This document shows, in pieces, positions 1-11,968 of a DNA stretch of 64,000 bases. Each line of letters begins with the position of its first letter. Position 1 is the stretch's first letter. The translations under genes were made by a program, and so were the position numbers. The stretch spans positions 124,001 to 188,000 of the forward strand of contig JARKIF010000014.1 of the NCBI GenBank assembly GCA_029378245.1. Direction: 5' to 3'. The DNA is from Roridomyces roridus. Lineage: Eukaryota; Basidiomycota; Agaricomycetes; Agaricales; Mycenaceae. The notes beneath the pieces were generated by a model. That model worked only from the letters and a program-made list of their open reading frames with translations, did no database searches and had not been told where the DNA came from.

Positions 1-627
1 TCAGACTTGCTAGGATCAATGCGCTCTTGCAAGAAGAGGTCTGTGCGCCGGATTAGAGGGATATCCAAGAAAAAAGCAGAGGAACATCACAATCAGCAAG
101 TTGGATAGGCTTGACATGCTCTAGTTTTCCGACAACGGAAATGGTGGGCACAGTCGCTTCGGTCTTTTCTCCACCCAGAGTATTTTTCGTGATTTTAATG
201 CCTAAAAGTGTGTGCTGGTGAGAAGGAACGGGCTTCCAGTCCGGCTATTTCCAACCTTGAATGTGTTCGATGAAGTCTGTCGTGCCAAATGCGTCAATCA
301 CCCTCCCCCACAAAGCGATGCTGAGCTCCACACACCGAGATGGAAATACTCTCTCCTGCTCGAGCGTTAGCAAGCTAGCCATGGACGAAACGAGAGCCTC
401 ATTCACCTGAACTCGCCGTCTGAGATGCTCTTGATGCCCACCGCACGTTCTTGCTGGACCAGTGAATCAATCTCGGCGTCTTCCACTTGTCTCAACCCAG
501 CCGCGTCGAGCGAGTTGGCCTTGAACGCCGCACGCGACTCGTGTACTGCCTGGGGTCGCAGAAACGATCCGACATGATCCGCCCTGTTGAAAGCGAATCG
601 ACGAGTCGAATTGGGGAGAAAGACCAT
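1..627 (-). CDS. Cobalamin-independent methionine synthase-like (MetE C-domain family) protein, partial
   Basis: The N-terminal exon (627 to about 403) carries the family motif RADHVGSFLRP and the stretch ending ISDGEFR, typical of stand-alone homologues of the MetE catalytic domain (UROD/MetE-like barrel). Splicing three introns of about 47-55 nt (after GEFR near 403, near 255, and near 90) joins exons that continue as VGKLEHVK and QLADY..FLQERIDPSK, matching the family's GKLRH..DFEFLK region, so the gene looks intact as far as it can be seen. The zinc-binding and catalytic C-terminal half lies outside the window. An upstream in-frame ATG at 720 exists, but Met at 627 better fits the family's short N-terminus. 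Fungal members of this group are often annotated as methionine synthase II although their substrate is usually unproven; they are not the full two-domain Met6. Confidence 0.7.
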
Positions 628-828
628 GGGAGCGAAATGGGGTGTGGAGAGGCCGACTTGAGAGAGAACTTTTATACGGGTCGACGGGTCAGGCGGACGC
701 CAGGTCATCAGTTGTAGCAAGCCAAAACCATTTAGCCAGATTCCGTTGACTCAATTCGACAGCTGAAGACGCGAGTATAGTTGTGGGGAAAGTTCCATTG
801 GTGTAGAGAAGGATATAATGGTACAAAG

Positions 829-2864
829 TTACGCAACCGCAACGGCATTCGACCCTCCAGCCTGCATCCCTCCACCGCGTCTGAGCAGCATCTGCTGATA
901 GTTCTCCCACCCTTCGATAAGCTGCCGGAATACTTGTGTGAAATTACTCTCATTTCAGCATGGAAGCTTACCTCCTTCTGTCGCGAGATCATTCCCTCCA
1001 AGAACGCATGCAACGAGTCCTTGAAGTCTTCAACCCGCTCCTGCTCGAACCGCGCCACCTCAGACTTGACCACTTTCGTCGCCTGATCGAATTCGTGTTT
1101 GGCGTCCAGGGCACGACGCTCGGACTGCAGGCAATTAGTCCACGGAAAAACCATTCAACCCGGACAGGGACATGCCTCTGATATCTGTGAGAGCGATGAA
1201 CTTGGGATGCGTCCTTGTGCACGATTCCGTTCATGTGACTGTTTCACGCGTAGAACCTCGGCCTCCGCCGCACGCCACGAATGATATGTACGGATCCGTG
1301 AGTTGAACGCGAGCCGCACCGAGTTGATCAGTCGTGCATACTCGTCCACCGTGCTCAGCAGCGTTATCACGTCCTGCTCAGACTGCCCAGCCTGAAGCTC
1401 CTGCGCTTTGCGCTGAACATCTGCGAGCCCAGACAGCGATTGAACGAGCTGCTTTCCGACGTCAGACGCAGACAAGTCCGACAGCATTTGCGCAAACTCG
1501 GTCGTGGCCGTTGAGACCTCTGCACGCTGTTTGGTGACCCCTTCAATTGCCTTGACCAACCCGCGTAGTTGAGATTCTAGCGAATCCAAGTAAGCCTTTT
1601 GCCTGTCGAACCATTCGTCCGTCTCGTAGAACCGTGGACCGGCAATACTGCCAAAGGTCGACAAAAGGCCGCCCCCAAGCTCCGCCTTGCGGTGCTTGAT
1701 CTGCGCCAGATGAACACTCGAAATGAAAGAAGAATGCAAGACATACATCCAACGCAAACGTATCGCTCTCTAGAAAGAGCTTCAAATCATCATCCTTGCA
1801 AAGCACCGGGTGATTCGCAATCTTGTGGATGCACTTTTCCAACGCGAACCGTCGTTGCCGCACAAACTGGTCGTCAAAACGGCCGAACGGACTCTTTTCT
1901 GGCACAGGAGGAACAACCACACCTGGGTTGTTGTTCACGAGTGTTTCGTACAACCAGAGAAAGTCCGAGTAGCGCCGGAGTACGGAAAAGGCGGATTTTT
2001 TGTACAGAGGCGAGGTAGTGCGTGTGTGTACAGTGTACATGGTGAAAGAGCGAATGGGATCGCCGCCGACCTTTTGTGGGTCGTCGACGGAGATGATGAA
2101 CATGGGCTGCAGACCATCCTTGCCAGGTTTCTGCGCATTGGTTGTGAATAGTGGTTATGATTTAGCAAGTGGGCACGCACCACGGTCTCCGCGCGTTCGG
2201 CGGCATGGCGCAAGGTCTGCAAGACGGGTTTGTCGTCGTCACTGTCGTCATCCGTCGGTAGTCGCGTGGGTGGGGTGCGGTCATTGCTCCAGTTCTCCGG
2301 CTCACCCCATCCGTCCGTGGACTCTGCACCAAGGGCCAGATTGGGATACGAGCGAACCATAGGCTGCTCGAGTGGACCCCATCGACTGGGCGACGGCGGT
2401 GGCAATGCAGGTGTGCTCTCTGCGATGCGTGGTGGAGGTGTTGGAGTCTGAGATCTATGGGGCGTCGGTACCTCCTCCTCTCCCGGCACAGGTATGGAGG
2501 ACTGCAGCTCTTCAGGCTCCGTAGGCCGGATCGTCGCAATTTCAGAGAAAGCGGGGTCGGGGGCTGGGATGCTTTCTCGAAATCCTGGCGTTTGCGGTGA
2601 AGACAATGGGCCTGCGAGCGGGCCAACATGCTCCTCCTCGTCTACTGGCGCGGCGACGGGGGTCGTAGGCTCTGCTTCCACGGCCGGGCTCTCTGGCGGA
2701 GTTGTTGGCCGTTCCTCATACTGGAATACTTCGGCCGGTTCCTGACGAGCGAATGGCGAGCTCCATGGGTCGGGCGACGCGCTGCGCTTCGCGAATGGGT
2801 CCGCAAACGGGTTGTCTTCGAGACTGCTTTCAGAGTGGTTTAACAAGTCGTCGAAACCATCCAT
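829..2864 (-). CDS. VPS5: Retromer-associated sorting nexin Vps5 (PX-BAR)
   Basis: Vps5 pairs with Vps17 to form the membrane-bending part of retromer, which returns receptors from endosomes to the Golgi. The first exon (2864 to about 2190) encodes an acidic, proline-rich disordered region beginning MDGFDDLL. After a 53-nt intron comes a PX domain with FIISVDDPQKVGG, RRYSDFLWLYETL and VVPPVPEKSPFG, the phosphoinositide-binding pattern of the SNX1/Vps5 group. Exons from about 1757 to 829 encode the Vps5 BAR region (DEWFDRQKAYLDSLE, KVVKSEVARFEQER, LIEGWENYQQML), ending GSNAVAVA at the TAA at 829-831. The stop codon of the upstream gene on the same strand lies only 45 bp before this start codon. 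Assignment rests on domain order and Vps5-type C-terminus. Confidence 0.9.
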
Positions 2865-2909
2865 GACGTTGACAAGAAAGGTACAATTACAAGGAATTAC
2901 AAGGTATGT

Positions 2910-3651
2910 TCAACTCATCAGCTTCTCGCCAAACATAAATCCTCCTCTATGCGCCCTATATCCACCCCAGAAGGCAATCCAAGTCAGGTAGACAAAGACG
3001 AGGAACAGCCAGAAGAAAAAGGCGCGCATTAACAGACGCCATCGCCATGAAACTGGACTGGCAGACGTAAATATGATAATTCGCCAGCGTTCATAAAACT
3101 CGGTGTTGAGCCATGTGAGGTCGCTGACCAGGGATTGTGCCTAATTGGAGTCAGGGGAGTTCGCTGGACTGTGAAAGAGACGGACCTTGGTCCTGCCAGA
3201 ATCGTAAGCGGCGCGGATGTCCGCGACTTGGGATTGAATGACGGGAAGATCTCTCGTGAGTTGGGTAAGAGATTCCATGGACGACTCGAGTTCTTGGGTG
3301 ATATGGGCGACCTGCTTGTTCAAGCCATGGTCCGCCCTTTGTGCGTTGCGCCTAAGACCATTAAAGGCCTCTTGCAGCAGACTGTCGATAGCCCGAAAGT
3401 TGCTCAAGCTCTCCGAGAGCTTGGACTAGAGTGTCCGTCAGCGTCGCCCATGCGGCAGGAAACATAGAGCTAGCCTCCAGGTCCTTCATCTGGTGCTCAT
3501 ACTGGGCAGCTTGGGTGGAAACCTTGTTCAGGGCTGCTTCGAGCTTACTGCCAACGCGGTGAGGGACAGCAGGGGTAGGAGAGACGTGGGCATACATTGT
3601 AGAAACGGCTGCAAGGCAGTCCGCGTTGGCATCGCGGGCCCTTGCAGCCAT
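2910..3651 (-). CDS. Coiled-coil protein with C-terminal membrane anchor, unknown function
   Basis: About 210 residues from three exons. Exon 1 starts MAARARDANADCL. A probable 54-nt intron (GTTTCC...GGAGAG, near 3464-3411) joins it to an exon reading LSNFRAIDSLLQEAF, and a GTCCGT..TTAG intron near 3184 joins the last exon. The middle is strongly helical (HITQELESSMESL, LTRDLPVIQSQVADI), and the end has one hydrophobic segment of about 20 residues (FFFWLFLVFVYLTWIAFW) followed by basic residues, so a tail-anchored topology is likely. The layout resembles SNAREs and organelle tethers, but no family signature is seen. The placement of the first intron is inferred from frame and is less certain. 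The gene is divergent from PTC7 (start codons 103 bp apart) and ends 45 bp before VPS5. Confidence 0.65.
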
Positions 3652-3754
3652 GGAAGGGATGAAAGAGAGGAAAGGAGAAAGTGCATCGGCTCGAGGCCGC
3701 GGCCTAATCAGGGTGCTCTGATCGAAATTCGATGGGTGATCTCATCCACCTTTC

Positions 3755-5259
3755 ATGCACCTCTGTTCTGGCCGCACCTTCTCTGCTACTCGTCGCCGCG
3801 TATCACTACCTTCTCGTCGCGCAGTAACGACTTCGCCACCTTGCTCCTTTACTTGTCGCGCATTCTCCACTTCTCCCGCGTTCCCTGCCCGCCCCTACTC
3901 TTTCTCAATCGGCGTCAGCTTCGCCCCCAAGCCTGATAAACGTATCGGACCCGGAGAAAAACCCAAAGTCTCTTTCCCATCCGATGGAATTCTGGGGTCA
4001 TGGCGCGACAAAATGCTGGCGCGTCCAAAAGATGTTGCTACCAAGGAATGCGGCGAAGATTTCCACTTTCATGTTAGCGTGCGTCTGGGTCGCCTCTGTT
4101 CGGCGACAATGATTGTCTAAAATCTAGAACAGATGCGTAACAAGTCGGTATATGCGCTCGTCCTCCTGCGTCTACTAGATCTCATGTTTCTCTCAAGGGT
4201 ATAGCGTTCGGTGTGAGCGACGGGGTTTCGGCTTGGATTCAGAGCGGAGTGGACCCCTCATTATTCTCACAAGCCTTGATGTTCCACGCACATCGATATT
4301 CTCGGAGCGCGTGGGCAGGCGAGCCCGAAGTCGATCCAAGCCTAGATTACGAGGAACGCGAACTAAGTAAGCCATCCCGCTCCTCACTTTATCCTTCTCA
4401 ACGACCTCTAGTTGAGGGCTGGGAGCTCACTCCGTACGAATGCATGGATGTATGCCCCATTCATCTCGCTAAACTTGTCCACTACTCAACCAATCCAGTT
4501 GGCGTACGGCGGCGTATTACGCGAAAGGTTTGTTGAAGCAGGCTCAAGTACTGCCTGCATCATCTCCCTAAATGCAGCCAATGGTCTATTACGAGCAGCC
4601 AAGTGGGTACCGAATCAGGTGTCCAAAATCATTCTCTCAACCATCTCAGTCTGGGTGATTCGGGCTTCTCAATAATACGCGACTCCTCGATCCTTTACAG
4701 CCAACCCGTCCAAACACATTTCTTCAATTGCCCAAAGTGTGTCGAGCCCTCGTTGTTTTGCGCAACCTCCAACACAGTCTAGACAATTGACCAAACTTCC
4801 TCCGCCTTCCGCCAAGCGTTTCACCCGCGCTTGCGTGGATTCTCCTCGCGAAGCCGAGGCGTACTGGACACAACTGTGTCACCGCGACATTATCGTTGCA
4901 TACGTATGTCGCGTTTGTTATAATCGTTCTCCGCGCTCACAGACTTTCCAGACGGATGGACTGTCCGATAACGTCTTTCCTCACGAAATGGCGGAAATAT
5001 GCACGCTAGATCCACAACTTGGCGAGTCCGACGACGCGCAGGCGCAGTCTATGGCGGACCGTTTGGTTATTCACGCTCGAGAGTGTATGGCTGCCAAAGA
5101 CCGAGTGAGTCCCTTTGAACGGAACGCAATGAGGGAAGGCATGTTCTTCACTGGCGGGGTGAGTCGGTTCATTTCTAATGGGTGTGCTCAGCCGACCATT
5201 CACAGAAACCGGACGATGTGACGGTGGTTGTTGCTGTGGTGCGCGAGACTGAGGTATAA
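3755..5259 (+). CDS. PTC7: Mitochondrial PP2C-type protein phosphatase Ptc7
   Basis: A metal-dependent Ser/Thr phosphatase of the PPTC7 branch, which in yeast acts on mitochondrial proteins including the CoQ pathway. The first ~55 residues are rich in Arg, Ser and Thr, lack acids, and contain RAFSTSP, as expected of a mitochondrial presequence. Exons then give CGEDFHFH, MRNKS, GIAFGVSDGVSAW (first metal-binding DG), YGGVLRERF, SSTACIISL, NLGDSGFSI, HRDIIVAYTDGLSDNVF (second DG) and finally PDDVTVVVAVVRETEV with the terminal metal-binding Asp, stop at 5257-5259. At least six short introns are needed, including a 15-nt exon encoding MRNKS near 4130. All catalytic motifs are present, so the gene looks functional. 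Confidence 0.88.
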
Positions 5260-5347
5260 GATATTTTATTGTAAACTGTACACTTGTATCACAATGTAAT
5301 TAGATGCTATTGCAGCGTGGCCTCTTGGGTGGGCAGGTCTAGAAGAT

Positions 5348-6021
5348 TCATCTTATCAGGAGCAGGAATCTGGGGGAAAACGCGTAAATACCTGCGCTGG
5401 CTGGGACCGCCATGTAGAACTTGTCAAATGCCTGGAGCACCTGGGCCAGCATCAACATATTCGTGTCCTCCTTCACGAGGACGCCATGTAATGCCCTGCA
5501 CAGCTCCTCTATCGCAGCCCGCCCCTGGTCGTCGCGTGCGTGGAGACGAGGGAGAACCTGATGCATTTGTTGTATGCGTTCTTCACTGCGCAATGTTTGC
5601 AGGATCGCGTATACATGGGTGGTCAACCCATTGTCGTCGAGAGCCTCCAAGTCCGTTTCGCGCGCGATACGTTGCATCTCCTTCACGCGCTCAATCAGTG
5701 CAGAATGGACTCTCTGCAGTCTCCAGCCGGCTTGCAAAGTAAGTACAAGGAACAATCCTTGAATGAGTGCGACAAACCTCCTGCTAGTAGAGTCAAGCTC
5801 AAGATGGTCCAGATCGAAAAGGTAGAGCCGAGCCTGAAGGAATACTGCACGATGTCCGGGTTGCCTGTCTTTGGATTGGTGAAGGTGGTCTTTTGGATTG
5901 GAGACACGGGAGCTGGACGTGCGGGACGTGGGCTCAAATCTACGTGGTTAAAGTGGTGAACAACCCCTGCGCGCGAGGACGGTGCATGTTGAGAAAATTG
6001 GCGGACGGAAAGCCTCAGCAT
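5348..6021 (-). CDS. Small membrane protein with mitochondrial-type N-terminus, unknown function
   Basis: Two exons joined by a 48-nt intron (GTTTGT...TGCAAG, near 5779-5732). Exon 1 starts MLRLSVRQFSQHAP, a basic, Ser-rich leader typical of mitochondrial import signals, and ends in a hydrophobic segment (FSIWTILSLTLLAG). The second exon continues GWRLQRVHSALIERV and is a soluble, helical domain of about 110 residues (TNMLMLAQVLQAFDKF). The likely topology is single-pass in the inner membrane, but this is inference. I do not recognise the family. It ends 88 bp from the convergent PTC7 stop and starts 62 bp from the start codon of the divergent methyltransferase, so a bidirectional promoter is probable. 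Confidence 0.65.
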
Positions 6022-6083
6022 CGTTAGGATCGTTCAGATCACGTAGACAGCATCATGCCGGATCAAAATTTGTGAAGAAATTT

Positions 6084-7824
6084 ATGTCTGCTTTCGCCAA
6101 AGGCGCGTTCAACGCAGCAAAGTACGCTGCGTCGCGGCCTACTTATCCTCGCGCCGTCTTTGACTCTGTCCTCGCATACCACGCCGAATCCCTCAGAAAG
6201 CCAGGCGTCACTGCTCAATGGAAGAAAGCCCTGGATTTGGGCTGCGGCACCGGCCAGGCCACAACTGAACTGTTGAGGCAGCCGTCGCCACCAGAGGAGC
6301 AGGAGGACGAGAACTTTACCGAGACAACACCTGGTTTTGACCAAGTCATTGGCGTCGATCCCAGTGCCAAAATGGTCGCAGGCGGACAGGCGGCAGCTGC
6401 AGCACTCGACCTACCCGAGTCGACCTTGAAATTTGTGCAGTCCGCGGCGGAGGATCTGTCTTTTGTCGAGGACAAAAGCGTCGACTTGGTCATCGCAGCA
6501 CAGGCCGCCCATTGGTTTGACTGGGAGCGGATGTGGCCCGAACTTTCACGCGTCCTGAAATACGGAGGAACTGCCGCCTTTTGGGTATGCTTCCTCCATA
6601 CCCATCTCTACCGCCGACTGAATCTTTTCCAAGGTCTACTCGGAATTCCGGTTACCCCAATACCCTCATCTTACACCTCTCATTTCTGAATATGCGGGAA
6701 CGCAAGGAACAAACCCGTACACCACCCTAGGTCCCCACTGGGAACCCGGCCGTAAAATCCTCGCCAACCACCTCCTCGATATCGCGCCCCCTTCCACCGG
6801 CTGGGATGACGTGACTCGCGTCTTCTTCACGGGCGAGCACTATCCGGAGCTGCCCGAACCTCACTTGCCCGCCATGATGCGCAAGACAATGACCTGGGGC
6901 GGCGCTGGCCTGCACGGATACCTAAAAACATTCAGCGCGTTGCAATCCTACCATGAAGCGTTCCCAGAAGATCTGGAACGCGCCGATGGAGACATTGCGA
7001 CGCGTTTCCTGCGAACGCTGATGGAAAAGGCCGAGGTACCACTTGGAGAAGAGGGCGAGAACGCTACCGTCGAAGTCGAGTGGCCTTTGGCACTCGTCAT
7101 TGCGCGCAAAGAACTCGACCCGACCGACCCTTGGCATATCCGTCTGCAAAGCTTCCAATCCCGCATGAATGAATTGAAAATTCCCTACGATCAAGAGTCG
7201 AGCGAATCCGAGGACCCCACCGACCTGGAACAGTCCCGCGAGAAGCTCGATAAATGGATTGCGGTTCAGGAACAAGTTTTGCAGGTGGTCGAGGACGACC
7301 TCGTTGCCCTGGCGGAAGATGAAACACTCATGGCGGAAGCCAACGAGGAGACTGCCGCATCGGAATCGGAGGAAGAACAGGACGAGGAACCTGATGTTGA
7401 TGAGGACTCTGGATTTGCCCGCTACGTCACGGCCATCGAAGAAACGAGGACCGCCGTATCATGGCATCTCACCTTCAAAGGAGCGCTTGACTATTCATTG
7501 GACCTGGCCGAGGAGATTGAGACCGAGGGCGGCCTTGATAACGCAGCTGGGGTGGAGCGATGGATCGAGCTCATGAACGAGAAAATCGGCTCTTTGGCGC
7601 CCCCTGACCCTGCAGAGGGACAGGAAGAGCTCACGGAGGAGGAGCTTGCCGAGATTACGGATGAGCAAATGGCAGGTTTCGAGGAAGCCGAGGCGCTGGC
7701 GGGCATCCTCGCCATTGTTCAAGAGCTCGTCGAGTCTGTGCCCAGCGAACCTATCGGGGACCTCGTTCGGGGACTGTATATCACTTCCTCCGCTGAGGTT
7801 GCGCGCCAGGTTCTTGTCGAGTAA
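6084..7824 (+). CDS. SAM-dependent methyltransferase (class I, Crg1/Tmt1-like) with long acidic C-terminal extension
   Basis: The first 250 or so residues form a class I Rossmann methyltransferase: FAKGAFNAAKYAASRPTYP, ALDLGCGTGQAT (SAM-binding motif I), VIGVDPSAKMV, FVQSAAEDLSF, DLVIAAQAAHWFDW and a distal PHWEPGRK element. This is the pattern of fungal trans-aconitate or cantharidin-type methyltransferases. One 49-nt intron (GTATGC...TCCAAG, about 6583-6631) separates the two exons. Met at 6084 is chosen because the family begins just before FAKGAFN. Where family members normally end (after WPLALVIARK), this protein continues for about 230 residues: very acidic, helical, with runs such as SESEEEQDEEPDVDEDS. 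The extension is open and in frame, so it is part of the gene and not a neighbour. Substrate unknown. Confidence 0.82.
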
Positions 7825-7882
7825 AAATACGTACTAATAAATTAATTATCCCGTGCTCAAGAGTACAAAAAATAATGATATC

Positions 7883-10800
7883 TCATCGTCCCCGGTACGC
7901 CGCCATTTCAGGATTCCTCCGATAGCACATCGTCAGCTCCGCGCTCTGCCGCCACACATACTGCCGAACAGCGGCAATAGTCATGTCCAGAGGCAACACT
8001 ACGTCGTTGCACAAAATCTCGTACAAGTCCTCCGCATGTGGTCGAGGAGCACCTGCTGGTGGCGGCGGTGTCATCTTGTCAAGTTTGTCTTGCACCTAAA
8101 ATGCCGAAATGAATTCAACGGCCCAGGAAATTACGACTGGAAACGCACATGCAACACCAGTTTTCGCACACGAAGCATTCGGCTAGCAGTGAGCTTTGAT
8201 TGGGCGCTTTACACGGTTTAGCACCGAGTTCCTTGAGGACGAGGAGAATACGCACGTGTTGAGCAGCTCTGGTAGCTGTTCCTCTCCATCCTTCCCCACC
8301 CATGGTAGCAGGACAAAACTCAGCTTGACCTGCGGCGGTGCACTCGGCATACGATGCAGTAGCAGGTACTCGGCCAACCACATGGGCATCACTTCCTCCA
8401 AAGTATGTACATCTCCAGCGGTTGAGCCGACAGTCCCGCGATACACAGTCACGAAGCCCGGAGGAGCCTCCTCCTCTATCAGAACCACAATGCTGGACGA
8501 TAGACCCAGTGTCGGTGCCTCGGAAGAAGGTGGTGGGCTCAACGGACCCTCCAAGATTAGCTGTAACGGCGTCTTGGCTGCCGGATCGGGTGCAACCTTC
8601 TCAACGGTCGGCACCTCAACAGTGGTCGGCAGCACAGGCGTGGCGATATCAGTTGGACGCTTGGATGATTTCCCAAAGTTCTTCAACCGACCCATGAGCC
8701 CTGTTGGAGTGCTCGGCGTCTGTGCACCAGGCCCGCCCCACCCCGAAAAGTCGTCTGCGACACCACCCTGTATTGAGACTTGCCTCGGTCGAACGTTAAC
8801 ACTGCTAAAGTAATCCGACCCTTCACCCTTGGCCTCCGGTCGGGAACGGCGCTGTGGTTGCGGCATAGGCGTAGCATCAGGTGACTGCGGGATGGAAGGC
8901 ATTGCAAGGGAGGCGGCGTCCTTGGCAAGGACATGTAGCGGAATAAGCGGGGTGAGCAGTGGCGAGGCGCCCTGCGAGGCACCTGTGGCGACCGAGGGTG
9001 GAACGGCGGGCAGCATCTTTGACGATGAAACAACGGTAGCATTCCCGGATCGTCGCCGACTCTCGGTCGAAAACGATGGACGCTGCCGTGAAGTGTCGCT
9101 CGAGACGCTCCCACGCCGAGGACCGGAAGATGTGGTATCCTGGCTGAGAGTGCTGTCGCGCCGTGAACGGCGAACACGTTGCTGCTCGCGGATAAAGCCC
9201 AAGAAAAGGTTCCTCAGAACCCATTTACCAATGTTGACTAGGACAAATCAGTAGAAGAAAAAAAACAAGTGTTGGGTATCCATACATTTGGTTTCTTCCG
9301 TGAAGCGACGGTCACCTGCGAATCCGACTTCGTCGGCGTAGATTTCGCTTTCGAAGGAGCGTTCGTTGAGGTGAACAGAGAGAACACCGGCTTTGGTATC
9401 GATAGTCGCCCATTGTGTGACAACAGCCTCGCCCTCTATCTGCTCACGAATACGTTCCAAGGCTTCCCGCGGGCTCCACCCATTTTCTGCGGTGTTCTCG
9501 GAAGCGCTCTCCACGGCCTCCTTTGTAAAGATGCCGATACAAACACACCGCACAATATCCCACACACCAACTTCCCCACCGGTATCAACGCTCAGAGCGT
9601 GTACGCGATCGCTGAGTATCAGAGCACGCACCAGGCCACGCTCTCCTGCAAGTGTCCCATCGGCGTCCGGAGCTGGGACCAGTGGTTCTGCGTCGGCGGC
9701 AAGCTCTCGGGTCAGATACGCACTGCGTGAGTGAGGTAAAGGGGCGCTACGCGGAGAAGCGAGCTGTGTTGGATGAGGGGAAAGCGGTGAGCGCAGTGCT
9801 GGAACGCTGAGAACGCTCGCTGCAGAGTAGAGAGTGGCAACCTCTGCATCTCGGTCACGTGCGCCACCGCGGACGGGAAATGGGTCGTTGGGAGATGTGA
9901 GTCGAATGAGGCTCGCGTATGGGAATCCGTAGGATATTTCTTCGTCTTCCCCGTCGTAGGAAATCACGGAAGGGGCGATGGAGCGAGCCTGCTCATCTAG
10001 GTTTGGGCTCAAGCGCGCGTTGCCGTAATTAGGGGTATTTGCACCATAGCTGCCACCGAGCCCAGTTCCGCCGGTACTACGAGGTGGTATCCGCCATCGT
10101 CTCACACTGGAGCCGCTCGTTGCCGTCCATACGAGAGAGTCGTCTTGGACGACAATCCGATTGATCCCGCCCTGACCTGCACCTCCGCCAGGACCCTCAT
10201 CATGGCATACAAGCGAGCACTCGCCCTCGCCGACGTCGCGGCCGGCGGGGATGGATGAAACGTCCACGCGTGAGACGAGACCAGCACGGTCGCCTGCATA
10301 AAATGTGGCAAGGGTAGGATGAGCGGAGAAGAGGGACCAGACGGAGTCTGCGTGGTGGGTAAAGGTGTGCAAACATCGCTGTGTTGCCAGAGACCAGAGC
10401 TTTATCGATGCTGCTCTGAATCAGAAGGAATTTGAGGGCATAAGAGACAGACACACCATCGGCAGAGCCCGTGAGTAACTGGGCAAGGCAATGAGTTTAA
10501 GCAAATAAAACAAATGAATGCACGCACGTATTTGGCGTCTTCCGAGAGCAAAATGGCACGGATATTGTCTGTGTGGCCAACCAGTTTGCCTGAGACAGTC
10601 AGGACAGACGAAATAGCCGTACAAGCCACAACCTACCTGATCGCTTGCCCGTGCGTGGATCCCACATACGTACAACGCGCTCCGGCCCGCCGGATGCGAT
10701 AGCGTGGCCGAATGGATCGGCTGCCAGAGCGTATACGGAGGATTTCGGGGCTGTCGCGTCGGCAGGGTTCAGAGTGATCAGTGGTTCCGCCGGGGGGCCA

Positions 10801-11719
10801 GCAGGGGTGGAGGAGCGTGTAAGGTCCCAGAGCTTGATTGTGCGGTCGAAAGAGCCAGAGGCAACCCAGTTCTGCGTTCGACACGCAGACAAACAGCGCA
10901 CGTAGTCACTGTGGGTCCCGATAGTTGCTGGGTCCGGTGATCCTGGCGCATGAGGCGACCAGGCCTGGACGGTACCGTCGGATGATGCAGACACGACTGA
11001 GATAAATGTTGAATAGGGAAAAATCCAGCTTGCTCGACTCACGGGTCTGATTGTGATTGCACAGGAGGATATCGTTCACCCAGTCCGTGTGCGTCTGTAC
11101 GCACTGGCGAAACGAGCTTGGCTGATTTCAGCCATTTCAGTCACTTTATACCATTCCATGTTCATTCACCCACCTTAGAGGGTTCACCGTCCAATTCCCA
11201 TTGCTCTTCGAACGGCAACTCGCGAATGCCATTCGACGCGCCACGGCGGCGGGTGCCAACAGTCGTGACCTCGCCGAGGACATCACCATCACTAGTGGGC
11301 CGCTCGTCCGCTTCTTCGCCTTCTTCGTCAATCGCGTCGTCGGCCCATCCTGTCAAGGTCTCCCACCTTCCGCGGCGTAACGGGCTGTCTGGGGGCGCGC
11401 GGCGGCGCATGGGCAACTTGAGATCCCATGATAGTACCAGTCCATCGCGGCCGGCGGTATACAGAATGCCCTCAGGCACTGAGCGTCCAGAGAGATGGGT
11501 AGAGGCATCGAGTGCTAGCCCGGCGACACCGAGTCGATGACGCGGGTGTCGACTGCGGGGTACGTGTTCCGGTTCTGGTTGGGGCTGGTGTTTGGCGGGG
11601 ATGAGAAGCGGGGGCACCAGACCCAGACGGGATGCATTTCTCGGAGGGAGGTCGAGACGAGGAAGAGGGTCATTAGATGGAGGAATTATGTATGAGACGC
11701 GCCGTTTCGCAGGCGCCAT
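7883..11719 (-). CDS. WDR48: WDR48/UAF1-type WD40 protein (deubiquitinase activator)
   Basis: WDR48/UAF1 (Duf1 in yeast) binds and activates USP-family deubiquitinases. Exon 1 (from 11719) starts [12 protein letters not shown] and contains the first WD repeat ([16 protein letters not shown]). The next exons give [49 protein letters not shown] and [15 protein letters not shown], the diagnostic order of this family. Further repeats follow, then [17 protein letters not shown] and the C-terminal DUF3337-type region, ending [17 protein letters not shown] and [15 protein letters not shown], equivalent to the SUMO-like domain of WDR48. Stop at 7883-7885. It has many small introns and long Ser/Pro-rich insertions (8700-9150), usual for basidiomycete orthologues. 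Confidence 0.87.
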
Positions 11720-11968
11720 GGCTCGCCTGCTAGTGGTCGAATATTTCGCTTGGACCGATCAAGAGGTGAGCGGATCAAAAATTCACACGTGACTCCCCAG
11801 CGAAGCACGATAAAGATAGGAGCATCATGTTTGGATTTGCTGGTCTTTTGATCCGCTACCCTCTTCAAGTTCAACCAACATAAGTATTCAACACTTGGAA
11901 TTCACACTCTCTTCGCGCATCTTAATCTTCAATTGAACCCAGAGAAATATACATGATTCCAACCCTAT

